A DNA stretch of 64,000 nucleotides from Lepus europaeus (GCF_033115175.1 NC_084835.1:61548448-61612447); one strand, 5' to 3'; shown: positions 23,873 through 35,316, counted from the stretch's first letter. The notes: a model not told the origin generated them from the letters alone. A program made the numbers and translations.

Positions 23873-24246
23873 TGTTTGCGGACTCATTTTGCGAAGTCCA
23901 CACTACAGGGGAGAGCAGGGTGACAGTGTTCTTCCACAAAAAGCGCCAGGGACAGGCTTTGGTGAACATGTCCGTCTTTATTCACAGCAGGCAGAAGGGG
24001 CGTAACTAACTCAGGGGAACACTAACTCCATAGGACAGAACCGACCCTGGTGCCAATATGCCTCTCCAACCAGCTTAAAGGTCACGTAGCTAGGGTAGCT
24101 TTCCAGGGGGCCTGGGCCACACCCAGGAGCAGTTTACCTGATTGGCAGAAGGCGGGAGTGGGGGAAATGCGCCTGGGGGTCCCGCTGCCTGCCAGCAGTC
24201 AGGCTAACTGCTTGGGCTAGGCAGGCAGACTTAGGGATCGCCCACA
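23873..24246 (-). mobile_element. Probable solo LTR, class uncertain
   Basis: On the minus strand the unit could run from TGTGGGCG to GCAAACA. It has GTGAATAAAGACG (poly(A) signal) about 120 bases before its end and a GC-rich U3-like part. The boundaries are approximate and no clean duplication was found: GATC before versus CATC after a slightly shorter right edge. Confidence 0.5.
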
Positions 24247-24283
24247 TCCTCCGCTTCACTTCTAATCCCTTAAAAAGATGAAG

Positions 24284-24500
24284 GCTGCTCCTCTTCCAGG
24301 CCAGCTCTCTGCTGTGGCCCTGGAGTGCAGTGGAGGATGGCCCAAGTCCTTGGGCCCTGCACCCCATGGGAGACCAGGAGAAGCACCTGGCTCCTGGCTT
24401 CGGAACAGCGCAGCGCCAGCTGTAGCGGCCATTTGGGGAGTGAACCAGCGGAAGGAAGACCTCTCTCTCTCCCTCTCTCCCTCTCTCCCTCCTCCAGCCC
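24284..24500 (+). mobile_element. 5'-truncated CSINE
   Basis: It starts inside the body at GCTCCTCTTCCAGGCCAGCT and ends in a CCCT-rich tract with little A tail. The tRNA-like head is missing. Confidence 0.88.
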
Positions 24501-25104
24501 ACTGACCTGGGTTCATCCCTAGATTTCCCTGTTTCTAAGGCTTCATTACCCAACGGAAACATCAAATAAACACCTAGGGACTGATTAATAACTTATAGGA
24601 GCTCTGGAAACCAGTCAAACATCCACAGCAACCGAGAAAATATCTTTAGGAAGAAAAAGTGACATTCAAAAGGGTAAGACGTCCTTCTGGGTGCAGAGGC
24701 GTGGTGAGGAGGACGTGGCCCTCAGCACAGATAGAGCAGGCTGGAGCGTGTTTGTATCGTGGTGCCCGACTCGGGGACACCTGAGGGGCTGTTTTCTGTC
24801 TCCCTGACTTCAAGCTCAGACTGGGAATGCAGCATGGATCTCGGGCTGCAAGCTGTGAAAGACAGTGGTAGCCACCATGGTGAGTGAGAACTGGAGGGGG
24901 CTTCAGATCTGCAGATGTCTGGGGGCAACGGAGTACAGGCGAGGTGGTACAGCGGAACCCTAAAGCCTCAAGGAGAAACTGAGATGAGGACACTGGAAAA
25001 TTGAGACAAGTATGTGTATGAATATGGCAATCATGCTGCACACTAACATTGTGGTCAGCAAGGGAGCCCATGTACAAGACGGACTCCTAAGATCCTAACA
25101 AAGC
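24501..25104. other. Intergenic sequence
   Basis: No gene is recognised. Minus-strand open frames here are fortuitous. Confidence 0.55.
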
Positions 25105-25120
25105 TAAAAAATTCCTATCA

Positions 25121-25457
25121 TCAGGACCAGCGCTGTGGTATAGCGGATAAAGCTGCAGCCTGCAACACCAGCAGTTCCATATGGGCACTGGTTCAAGTCC
25201 CAGATGCTCCACTTCCTATTCAGTGCCTTGCTAATGGCCTGGGAAAAGCAGTGGAAGATGGCCCAAGTATTTGGGCCCCTGCAACTCATGTGGGAGACCC
25301 AGAGGAAGCTCCTGGCTCCTGGCAGCTGCCTGGCCCAGTCCAGGGGAGTACAGTCATCTGGGGAGTGAGCCAGCAGATGGCAGATCTCGATCTCTCTCTG
25401 TCTCTCTCTCCTTCCTTCTCCCTGCATAATTGTAATTTTCAAATAAATCAGAAATCC
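25121..25457 (+). mobile_element. tRNA-derived SINE with 16-bp duplication
   Basis: Head AGCGCTGTGGTATAGCGGAT. It is flanked by TAAAAAATTCCTATCA at 25105-25120 and 25458-25473, identical at all 16 bases. Confidence 0.95.
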
Positions 25458-25473
25458 TAAAAAATTCCTATCA

Positions 25474-25884
25474 CCTGGTGACACTGTAGCCACCGCAATG
25501 CAACACATTATTCACCTGTGTGGTGATGCTGGTGTAAACAAACCTGAAGCACTGACTCTGTACCCTACATGATACTTGTTAATGATTAGAAATGACTATG
25601 TCACTGGTTTACATTTTTTTTTTTTGGTGTATACTCCTTTTACTTACAAAAACAGAGTTAATTGAAAAACAGCACCAGGCAGGTCCTTCAGGAGAAACTA
25701 CAAGAGGGCATTGTTACTAGAGGAATTGACAGCTCCATGTGTGTTTCTGCCCTGGAGATCTCCCTGTGGGACAAGATATGGAGATGGAAGGCAGTGAACT
25801 TGATGGTCCTGATCCTAGCCTAACATGTATGTGTGTGTATCTTTGTTTTTATCATAAAAATCATAAAATTAAAATTAAAAAAAC
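25474..25884. other. Intergenic sequence
   Basis: Nothing is recognised apart from a T run at 25614-25625. Confidence 0.55.
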
Positions 25885-25886
25885 TT

Positions 25887-26145
25887 GGGGCTGGCATTTG
25901 TGGCACAGCAGGTTAAATCTTGGCCTGCAATGCTGGCATTCTATGTTGGCACCAGTTAGAGTACTGGCTGCTCCACTTCTGATACAGCTCCCTGCTAATG
26001 CGCCTGGGAAAGCAGTAGAGGATGGCCCAAGTCCTTGGACTCCTGCACCCATGTGGGAGACCTGGAAGAAGCTCTTGCCTCCAGGCTTCGGATTCGCTCA
26101 GCTCTGATCATTGCAGCCATCTGAGGAGTGAACTAGCAGATGGAA

Positions 26146-26195
<50 letters not shown>

Positions 26196-26238
26196 CTCTC
26201 TGTAACTCTTTTAAAATAAATAAAAATAAATCTTAAAA
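25887..26238 (+). mobile_element. tRNA-derived SINE with long (CT)n
   Basis: Head GGGGCTGGCATTTGTGGCAC and a CT tract at about 26148-26190. Similar ATTAAAAAA-CTT sequence lies on both sides. Confidence 0.92.
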
Positions 26239-26319
26239 AAATTAAAAAACTTAAAGATAGAAAAAAGTTTATACCCATAAAATAAATGTCTTTGCACAAG
26301 TGTTCAGTATGTTTGTTTG

Positions 26320-26369
26320 GTTTTTTTTAAGATTCATTTATTTGAAAGTCAGAGTTACACAGAGAGGAG

Positions 26370-26409
<40 letters not shown>

Positions 26410-26668
26410 CTTCCATCCGATGGTTCACTCCCCAGATGGCCGCAATGGTCGGAGATGTGCCGATCCAAAGTCAGGAGCCAGGAGCTTCTTCCCGGTCTCC
26501 CACATGGGAGCAGGGGCCCAAGGCCCTGGCCCATCTTCTACTGCTTTCCTGGGCCACAGCAGAGAGCTGGACAGGAAGTGGAGCAGCCTGGTCTCGAACC
26601 GGTGCCCATATGGGATGCCGACGCTTCAAGCCAGGGTGTTAACCTACTGCACCACAGCACCGGCCTCA
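26320..26668 (-). mobile_element. tRNA-derived SINE with (GA)n
   Basis: On the + strand it runs from AAGATTCATTTATTTGAAAG through GA repeats at about 26370-26408 to ACCACAGCACCGGCC. Confidence 0.94.
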
Positions 26669-27101
26669 GTACATTTATGTTTTAAGCTATGTGTATTCCA
26701 AAAAACTTAGAAAAAATTTAAAAGTGTATGATAAAGTTATAGTGAGCTAAGGTTAATTTATTACTGAAGAAAGAAGGACATGTTGTAATTTCATGTAGCC
26801 TGAGTGTACACTGTTTATAAAGTCTTCCGTTGTCTGCAGTAACATCTCAGTGCTCGTCTTTCATTTCACCACTCACTGCCTCACACAGAGCAGCTTCCGA
26901 TGCTGTGAGCTCCCTTCACAGCTAGTGCTGATTACAGAGGTACCAGTTTTTATGTTTCCTACCAAAATTCTACTTTCTTACGCTTAGGCACATATAGACA
27001 CACAGATACTCATCGCTGTATTACAACTGCCGGTAGTATTCGGTACCATAACAGTGCAGGCACACACCTCTCCAGCCCTAAGTTGTTTAGGGACTGACGG
27101 G
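26669..27101. other. Intergenic sequence
   Basis: Nothing is recognised. Confidence 0.55.
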
Positions 27102-27109
27102 CTCACCTG

Positions 27110-27171
27110 TTTTTTTTTTTTAAAAGATGTATTTATTTATTTGAAAGTCAGAGTTACACAGAAAGAAGGAG

Positions 27172-27209
<38 letters not shown>

Positions 27210-27466
27210 CTTCCATCCGCTGGTTCACTCCCCAATTGACAGCAATAGCCGGAACTGTGCCGATCTGAAGCCAGGAGCCAGGAGCTTCTTCCAGGTCTCC
27301 CACACTGGTGCAGGGACCGGAGGACTTGGGCCATCTTCCACTGCTTTCCCAGGCCAAAGCAGAGAGCTGGATTGGAATTGGAGCAGCCGGGACTAGAACC
27401 GGCGCCCATATGGGATGCCGCCACTTCAGGCCAGGGCATTAACCCGCTGCACCACGGCGCCGGCCC
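27110..27466 (-). mobile_element. tRNA-derived SINE with target duplication
   Basis: Full length with GA repeats at about 27175-27208. It is flanked by CTCACCTG at 27102-27109 and 27467-27474. Confidence 0.95.
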
Positions 27467-27719
27467 CTCACCTGATTTTCTCTGGAACATTCCAGCAGGC
27501 CAGTCTCCAGCCCGGGATCGAGACAAAGAAGTTGACAAACTTGCCAGTATTTACATAGGTGGTGGCAGCTGGGATGAAAAGTTGAATGAAGGACTTTCTG
27601 TTAGCATACCTCACCTGACGGGCTTGCTCTTCACCACCTCAGTGAGTAAGGTACTGATACTGATATCCATTTACGAATGATTATAATGGCCGGGAACATC
27701 CTAGGTTGTCACCAGAGAT

Positions 27720-28110
27720 GCCTACACAATGGCGGAGGAGCCAGGCATGGCTTCCTTTGCGGCCCTACACAGAGGGCAGGGCGGAATGAGGCGCCAGGCC
27801 CATCCCAAGGGCAAGGGTGGTGTCCTCCTGGGGTCTCCCCCGCCCGGAACCCTGACGCGGGAGGCAGCGGGCCGGGGAGGGACTGGGGGTTTGTGCCCTG
27901 CAGAGGAGGGCCATGGCCCTCGGGGGCGACTCCCACGTTAATGTGGAGCGGAGCCGGGTTGGAGGCTGTCAGGCGCAGTTTTCCTTCTCTCGCATCAGAA
28001 CACGGCCAGAGAGAAGGAAGCGTGAGGGAGGAAGATTTCTCCTTCGTTGAATCTAAGGATTCAGCGGCCCGAATAGCGGTGAACTCCCCGTTCTGGAACT
28101 GGGCGCCTAA
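27720..28110. other. CpG-rich intergenic block
   Basis: A locally GC- and CpG-rich stretch (CCCCCGCCCGGAACC, GGGCCGGGGAGGG, CGGGGGCGACTCCC) that is not a SINE. Open frames in several registers result from GC content. It could be an unmethylated regulatory island or an unrecognised old element. Confidence 0.5.
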
Positions 28111-28202
28111 GCCTTGTAGTGGGAAGGGCCAGATTGTCTCACAGCCTATGCTCTGGGGTTAATTCTCTAAGCCTTGATGTCCCCATTTTTTGAAATGTCA
28201 AA

Positions 28203-28501
28203 GGGGTAGGCCTTGTGGCAGCAAGTTATGCCCTCGCTTGTGATGCCAGCATCCCATATCCCAGCATTGAGTCCAGGCTGCGTTATTGCCAATCCAGCTC
28301 CCTGCTAATATTCCTGGGAAAGCAGTGGAGGATGGCCCAAGTGCTTGGGTCCTTGCCACCCCCGTGGGAGACCAGGAAGAAGCTCCTGGATCCCAACTTT
28401 GGCCTGGCCCAGCTCTGGCTGTTGTGGCCATTTGGGGAATGAACCAATATATGGAAGATTCTCTCTTTCTGCCTTTCAAATAAAATAAATCTTAAAAAAT
28501 A
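28203..28501 (+). mobile_element. tRNA-derived SINE, slightly shortened
   Basis: Head GGGGTAGGCCTTGTGGCAGC, ending CTTTCAAATAAAATAAATC. The CT tract is short. Confidence 0.88.
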
Positions 28502-29559
28502 ATGTTTACAAGACTCCTAGCCCTGCTACCTCATGAGTGTGGAGTTGAATGTGATGCAGAATGTCAAAGGGACTTTACACAGTAATGGTGACAGGAAGAT
28601 CAAACCATTATTTTTTTTTATTTTTTATTTTTTTAACTTTTATTTAATGAATATAAATTTCCAGTGTACAGCTTATGGATTACAATGGCTCCCCCCTCCC
28701 ATAACTTCCCTCCCACCCGCAACCCTCCCCTCTCCCCTTCCATTTGCATCAAGATTCATTTTCAATTCTCTTTATATACAGAAGATCAATTTAGTATAAA
28801 GATTTCAACAGTTTGCACCCACATAGAAACACAAAGTGAAACATACTGTTGGAGTACTAGTTATAGCATTAAATCAAAATGTACAGCACATTAAGGACAG
28901 AGATCCCACATGAGGAGCAAGTGCACAGTGGCTCCTGTTGTTGACCCAACAAATTGACACTCTAGTTTATGGCGCCAGTAACCACCCTAGGCTCTCGTCA
29001 TGAGTTGCCAAGGCTATGGAAGCCTTCCAAGTTTGCCGACTCTGATCATATTTAGACAAGGTCATAAAAGACAGAGTGAGGATAGTAACCAATGATCCTA
29101 AGAGTGGCATTTACCAGGTTTGAACAATTATACAGCATTAAGTGGGGAAGAGGACCATCAGTACACACAGGTTGGGAGTAGAGCCATTGGTGGTAGAGGT
29201 TATGATTACAAAGGAATGAGGCCCAAGTGTGCTAGACATGGTCTAGAACAAAGGACAGAGTCATTATTAGAGGAGCTAAGAAAGGTGCTGTCTAAGCTAC
29301 AATTAAGTTTTCTGATTGAGAGGCAAATGGAACCTGATAGAAGGGGCTTGATAATAATCTGTTGGGCTTTAGGCCTTGTAAGTGAAGAGGCCCAGACCTA
29401 TCTATCTCTTCACATGGGGTATATCCTAAGGGAGGTGTGAACCTCCTAGGGGAAGGCACTCTGTTGACTTTCATTACTTGGCTGGGCTGGGAGGAGAGCT
29501 GGCCAGGTAAAGGCAGGGGGCATCTCTAACAAGAAATTTACAGTTCTGCCTGCAATGTT

Positions 29560-29945
29560 GCTGACCCTACTTGACCATCCCCTCAGCTGCAGTGGTCACT
29601 TTGGAAGTTGGGCTGAGTGAAGGGCTTTTCAGCTTAGAGCCAATAAGATCTGTGGCTCTGACCTGGGCATCCTTCGACTCCAGGGCAGGTCCATTTCCAG
29701 TGATCCAACTCTTGGCAGAGCTGCCAGGGCTCTTCACAAGCTGACTTCTGCTGAAGCCCAGGCTTACCACATTGAAAGCCACTGCAGTGGACTGGCCTGT
29801 TGGGTCTCCTTGAGGGCAGAACACTGTACAGATCAGCCATTAATAGGCCTGCCACCCATTGCTTCTGATGCCGAGCTTTCTTTTCCTCCTGGTTTGTGTT
29901 AAAGCAGACCAGAGGATGCAAGTCAAGGGGGTGCCCGTGTCCCAT
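29560..29945 (-). pseudogene. Retroviral gag nucleocapsid-like stretch inside L1 3' part
   Basis: On the minus strand one frame reads FQCGKPG, then a degenerate Cys spacing, then CQELDHWKWTC. This resembles two decayed CCHC zinc knuckles of a class I endogenous retrovirus gag. The first knuckle has Leu in place of His and the second lacks its first Cys, so metal binding would be lost. The preceding RHQKQ-rich segment fits a gag C-terminal region. The reading is by motif only. It may be a regular part of the rabbit L1 3' UTR. Confidence 0.45.
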
Positions 29946-30916
29946 CTCTAATCTTCGGTGGCCTGAACTACAAGTCTATAGTCACAGGCATGTTCTGTAG
30001 TAGTTTTTCTAAGGTAGACAATGCCCATGAGGAAAATTATATTCTCACTTTAAAACTTTCTTTCCCTTTGGTCTGAAAGGGAGGTTTTTTCTACTTACTG
30101 TTTACTTCGCTGATGGCGAAGTAAATCTAGCTATGAGATTATTATTTAAGTTCTTATTTTGGCTATGCTATTACAGAAAAATGTTAGCCATCTCTTTTAT
30201 AAGGTCTAAAGATTAAATTGTGCGTCCTACAGATTCCTTCATAATAGAATTAGTTTCCTACCTTGAAGAGAATAGAGAAATGAAAGAATAAGTTGGGCTT
30301 AGAATAGAGAAATGAGGGAGCAAGTCCTAGATCGCTTGCTGACAATAGCAATATTACATGAATACTTAGCAAACCGTTTCAACCATTAGATAACAACTTA
30401 AGAAAACACTTACCAGAAGGTCCAATGCCTTCTATAAATTTTAAGAATCATGTATTTGAAAACACCTCTTAAATATCTAACATGGTGTAGTTTGTTTAAC
30501 CAGTAAACTTAAGCACAACCATATAAAATGTTTTTAGTTTCTTTCTACCAACAAGTTTAAAACATATGATACACAGATTCAGGTCACACAAATTAAAATG
30601 TATCTTTGATTGATTTTAGCAGCTTAAATTTATGGACAATCTTATCTGTAAGCCATTTAAAATAAAACTCTTAATAAAATTTCCTATGTGGACATACAAT
30701 ATGTACGCACATATAACATAGCATAATAGACCAATATAGCAATTTTAATAATAGCTTTTAAAATCTTTAACTCTTTTTGTAGATTGCCAATTGATTTGAA
30801 TTGCTTTTTGTTTTTAGATTACTTTAACACATTGCTTTAACAGAGCATCAGAGTTTAATTCTATGTCAAAGCGAAATTGAGCTTCCTGTGATCTTTTGCT
30901 GTGAGGTTTCCTTCCT

Positions 30917-31954
30917 TTACCTTCTTGCATATTGGTGACCATGTTTCTGTGTTTCTGTGTGTAACACATCTTTAAGCATCTTTTGCAGGGCAGGATGAGT
31001 GGCAACAAATTCTTTCAGTTTCTGTTTGCTATGAAAAGTCTTAATTTCACCTTCATTCACAAATGAGAGCTTTGCAGGATATAATATTGTGGGCTGGCAG
31101 TTTTTCTCTCTTAGTACCTGGGCTATATCTCGCCATTCCCTTCTAGCTTGTAGGGTTTCTGATGAGAAGTCTGCTGTGAGTCTAATTGGAGATCCCTGAG
31201 AGTAATCTGACGTTTCTCTCTTGCACCTTTTAGAATCTTTTCTTTATGTTTCACTGTGGTGAGTTTGATTACAATGTGTCGTGGTGAGGATCTCTTTTGG
31301 TCATATTTATTAGGGGTTCTATAAGCTTCCTGTACTAAGATGCCTCTGTCCTTCTCCAAACCTGGGAAATTTTCTGCTAGTATCTCACTGAAAATGCCTT
31401 CTAATCCTTTCTTCCTCTCCATGCCTTCAGGAACTCCTAGAACCCGAATGTTGTGTTTTTTAATAGTATCCTGTAGATTCCCAACAATATTTTTTAGATT
31501 TCTAATTTCTTCTTCTTTTCTTTGGTTTGCCTGTTTCCTTTCCTGTTCTCTGTCTTCTAAGTCTGATATTCTCTCTTCTGCTTTGCCCATTCTGTTTTTA
31601 AGGCTCTCTATTGTGTTTGTCATTTGATCTATTGAGTTCTTCATTTCATTGTGGTTTTTTTGTCACTATCACAGTTTCATGTTCTACTAGTTGTTTCATT
31701 TCATTTTGATTCCTCCTTAATATTTCATTTTCACGAGAGAGATTTTCTATCTTGTCATTAAGGACTTCTGTAGTTCAAGAATTTGTTTTTGAGAACTTCT
31801 TAATGTTCTTATCAATTTTTTGAGATCCGCTTCTTGCATTTCTTCTATCTCATCATCTTCATAATCTTGAATTGGGGGTGTCTTTTTCATTTGGGGGCGT
31901 CATAGTGTCTTCCTTGTTCTTGTTACCTCGGTTTTTGCGTTTGTTGTATGGCAT
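30917..31954 (-). pseudogene. L1 ORF1 remnant (RNA-binding chaperone)
   Basis: ORF1p is the trimeric RNA-binding partner of L1 RNA. On the minus strand an ATG at 31954 begins MPYNKRKNRGNKNKEDT, and the stop TAA lies at 30917-30919. The span of about 345 codons matches the usual ORF1 length. The N-terminal part has stops and frame shifts (near 31.88 and 31.66 kb). The longest intact piece (31644-31123) carries the coiled coil (SLKNRMGKAEERISDLEDRE) and the RRM-type part (HNIRVLGVPEG). A C-terminal piece with FHSKQKLKEFVATHPALQ follows in another frame. It is not translatable as a whole. Confidence 0.88.
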
Positions 31955-32135
31955 GTTGGAGATATTTGGTTTCTTCACTGTGGTGTTTTTTCTTGTTACA
32001 CTATGGCTCTATATTAAGTGGACTGTCTGCTTTCGGTGGAGCCTTAGAGGCTTGAGATAAGTGTGGCCTGAGAGCTGTGTTTGGTTCCTCAGGGTTGAGG
32101 GTGTGTCAAAGATGACACTGCCAGGTTAGGCGTGG

Positions 32136-32503
32136 TAAATCTCTTTTTTTTTTTCTTTTTCTTTTTTTTTTTTTTTGACAGGCAGAGTGGACAGTGAGAG
32201 AGAGAGACAGAGAGAAAGGTCTTCCTTTTGCCGTTGGTTCACCCTCCAATGGCCGCCGCGGTAGCGCGCTGTGGCCGGCGCACCGCGCTGTTCCGATGGC
32301 AGGAGCCAGGTGCTTCTCCTGGTCTCCCATGGGGTGCAGGACCCAAGCACTTGGACCATCCTCCACTGCACTCCCTAGCCACAGCAGAGAGCTGGCCTGG
32401 AAGAGGGGCAACCGGGACAGGATCGGTGCCCCAACCGGGACTAGAACCCGGTGTGCTGGCGCCGCAAGGCGGAGGATTAGCCTGTTGAGCCACGGCGCCG
32501 GCC
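32136..32503 (-). mobile_element. Young CSINE nested in L1 5' UTR
   Basis: Near-consensus full-length element, with a T-rich start on the + strand and the end GAGCCACGGCGCCGGCC. It interrupts the 5' UTR of the minus-strand L1 and so is younger than it. Confidence 0.95.
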
Positions 32504-33259
32504 TTTTTTTTTTTTTTTTATTCAAAAGGGAAGTAATTCCACACAGCTGAACATAATTGGAGGTAGTTAGCAGGCAAATGATATACCCACAGGAGCCAGA
32601 GATCAGAAGCTCTTTCCCAAGGACCACACAGGGAATCTCTGCTGCCCTCGGTGTGGGCTCCAATTCTCCTGCAGTCTCCCACTGGGTTGCCAAGTTAGAT
32701 GCTAATCTCCTGTTATTTCACCCCTCCCTCCAGAGTCAGGTTTTTCTGCTCGGCTCAGGGCCGGTGCAGACCTGAGGTCGCCCTGCTTATGACGTATGTC
32801 CAAAATGGCGCCTGCTCTTTGTCTTGCTCGCCTTTGAGAGGTGAGCGGAGAGAGAGAAACTCGTGTCCGTATCGGTCACTTTTTTTTTCCCTCTCTCTTC
32901 TAGTTAGCCTGGTGAACTTTTCCCCACGGAGTTTCAAGCCTCGTTCCCTCTAGCCTCCTCTTTCCACTTGCCTGCTGGTATCTCGGGCTATGGAGGTTCG
33001 GCTCACCTCGCGTTCCAGCGCTGGTGCGTTGAGTCTGCCGCTGGTGTCCCGAACTTGGGCTTCCACGCTCTCCACGCAGGTCCACTGTGAATCACTAGTT
33101 CCGGAAGAGTTTCTGCTGCTGTTTCTTCCCCTACTCTTCCTTGACCCTGCAGTATCTCCACTTTTATTAACCTGTGTGTCTTGCTGAACTATCAATGTGC
33201 TCCCTTCCTATTCCGCCATCTTCGATCTAACCATTATTGATTACTCCAATTCCAGTACG

Positions 33260-33450
33260 ATTAAATGACTTTCCATGGGCAGTGTCATTTAATACTCACA
33301 TCAGCTCTTTGTGGTGGGTGTGTCTCTCCTCACTGCAGGAACAAACCGTGGTTCAGATAAATTTGCTTGCCCAAGGTCCTGCAGTACCCTGCAGTGCAGG
33401 TTGACTCCGGAGCCCCTCTGCTCCACTCTGTACTAGAGAACCAACGCCAG
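33260..33450 (-). repeat. MIR-like fragment
   Basis: The phrases TCATTTAATACTCACATCAG, AGATAAATTTGCTTGCCCAA and GGTCCTGCAG match the MIR core and tail. Orientation is tentative. Confidence 0.55.
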
Positions 33451-33874
33451 TGTGTCTTCCATTGTTCTTAGTGCAGAGCGAGCTCCTAGCTGGGACAAGA
33501 TACTGAGCTGCCTTTCTTTGGAGACCAACAATGACATTTGTTCAATGCTAGTAATTCCACCAACAAGCCTTTCATCACTACAGGTTAATTTCTCTGAGCT
33601 TTAAATAAACTTTATGAGAGAATCCTAGCAACATGTAAATATCTCTTGAGTTGGTCAAAAGATTAAGAGAGGATACCTGATAACAAACATGCAGATGAAA
33701 ACTTCACCTCAAGAAAAACGCGCAGCGTGGTTGGGATGATGATATCAGCAATTTACCTCAACTGGTGCCTCTCACAGTACAGGGCAGGACCAGTTTTTGC
33801 TTTCTTCTTTAAATTTCCTCTCCATTATGGGCTGGCATTTTTGTAAAGGACTATGAAATTGATTTACTAGAAAA
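33451..33874. other. Intergenic sequence
   Basis: Nothing is recognised. Confidence 0.55.
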
Positions 33875-34170
33875 ATGAGGGATGTGCATATTGCATATGC
33901 ACATAAAAGACACTGCATTCCATATTGGAGTGCCTGGATTTTGGGTTCTACCTCCACTCCTAATTCTAGCTTCCTGCTGTCCACACCCTGGGAGGCAGCA
34001 GATGAGGGCTTAAGTATTTCTCTCCCTGCTGCCCAAGTGGGAGATCTGGATTGAGTTCCTAGCTCCTGGCTTCTGCCTGGCACAGGTCTGGCTGTTGCTG
34101 ACATTTAGGGAGTGAACCCGTGAATGGGAGCTCTCTCTGCCTTTCAAATAAATACATTTTAAAAAATAAT
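33875..34170 (+). mobile_element. Diverged tRNA-derived SINE
   Basis: The head is degraded. The body has CCAAGTGGGAGATCTGGATT, ending CTCTGCCTTTCAAATAAATA. Confidence 0.82.
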
Positions 34171-35007
34171 GAAAAACAGATGTAACAATAACCTACTTTT
34201 TTATTACAGAACACAATGAAACTACATTTTAATAATATTAGAATATAACAAGACAAAGATTTAAAAATCCCATTCATTTAATGTGTGTGTGTGTATGTGT
34301 ATGATTAATATGGAGAATCCCTGTTCTAACATATTGTCATTCCTCAAATATACTTACTTTTTTGTTAATATAATTTGGATTTAAGCACTACTTATAGGGG
34401 GGATAATATGAATCTAATGGATTTATAAATTTTGTTTTAAAAACTCAAATTAGAGAAGCTAGTGCCATGGAGTGTATTTGTGGTAAAATAAAATGAGATT
34501 TTAAAGAAGTCTCAAGTTCAAGATACTTATTTTTAACTTTGATCAAAAATGAATCAAGTGACACCGTGTTTTCAAAATTCATTTGCAATCCATCAACACC
34601 TAGTTCTGCAATTTACCCCATAAAGTTATATTTCAGTGACCTTGTGTTGAAATTACCTTTTGACGAAAGACATAGAGCCATGGTTTATGTGCATATAGAT
34701 CTCCTGTGACAGGAAGATAAAATTTAAAGCGTTCTGTCCAATTCAAGTTGGTAAGTTTTCAGAATGGCACTATTAAGATCATCTGCTTCATCTTGTAGTC
34801 ATCGTTAGATAATAAAACACGTCAAAATCTGTAAAACTCTGTCCCTCCAAATCCGAACTTTTGTTTTTGCTCTTTGAAAGGCCTCATTGCCAGTTCCAAG
34901 ATGGCGCCTTCATGCTGTGTCTTTCATTCTGCAAGAGTGGATGATCGCTGTGTTGTGCTACGGCAGAAGGCACGGGACGGCAACAGGGCACTCCTTGCAA
35001 CTTTGGG
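34171..35007. other. AT-rich intergenic sequence
   Basis: No gene is recognised. A CCAAGATGGCGCC phrase at about 34899-34911 is a strong YY1-type motif without other promoter evidence. Confidence 0.5.
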
Positions 35008-35316
35008 CAAGATTAACTTGAAAGGCAGAGTTACAGAAAGAGAGGGAGAAACAGAGAAGGAGACAGCTTCTTTTTGCTAGTTCACTCCCCAATGGCCACA
35101 ATGGCTGGGGTTGGTCCAGGTCAAAGCCATGCAGCCAAAAACTCCGTGCAGGTCTCCCATGTGGGTGACAGGAACCCAAGCATGCTGGCCAATCTCTCTG
35201 ATGCTTTCCTAGGTACGTTAGCAGGGAGCTGGAATGTAACTGGAGCAGTTGTGACTTGAACCAGGACCTATATGGGATGCTGGTATTGCAAGCTGCTGTG
35301 CCACCACACCGGCTCC
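35008..35316 (-). mobile_element. Diverged tRNA-derived SINE
   Basis: On the + strand it runs from GATTAACTTGAAAGGCAGAG to GCCACCACACCGGCTCC. Confidence 0.87.

Larger units (their letters stand above)
28613..33223 (-). mobile_element. ORF2-less rabbit LINE-1 with intact ends
   Basis: Read on the minus strand, the element starts GAAGATGGCGGAATAGGAAG, the classic L1 5' end. It continues through a 5' UTR holding a nested CSINE, a decayed ORF1 (31954-30917) and a non-L1-like spacer with a gag-like stretch. It ends with the rabbit L1 3' UTR (phrase AGCTGTACACTGGAAATTTA) and an A-rich tail at 28613-28640. A 15-bp duplication with one mismatch brackets it (GATCAAACCATTATT at 28598-28612, GATCTAACCATTATT at 33224-33238), so it inserted as one unit. 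No reverse-transcriptase open frame occurs between ORF1 and the 3' UTR. It is about 4.2 kb without the SINE, well short of a complete L1. Confidence 0.85.

Noticed and set aside
27677..28162. 161-codon open frame in the CpG-rich block
   Set aside because: Open frames of similar length exist on the other strand and in other registers. No domain is recognised.
32106..32693. 195-codon minus-strand open frame
   Set aside because: Most of it is translation of the CSINE plus L1 5' UTR. The same peptide-like phrases recur at every CSINE in the window.
34895..35080. YY1 motif with a downstream open frame as a hidden promoter and gene
   Set aside because: The open frame runs into a SINE, and no other promoter or splice evidence was seen.
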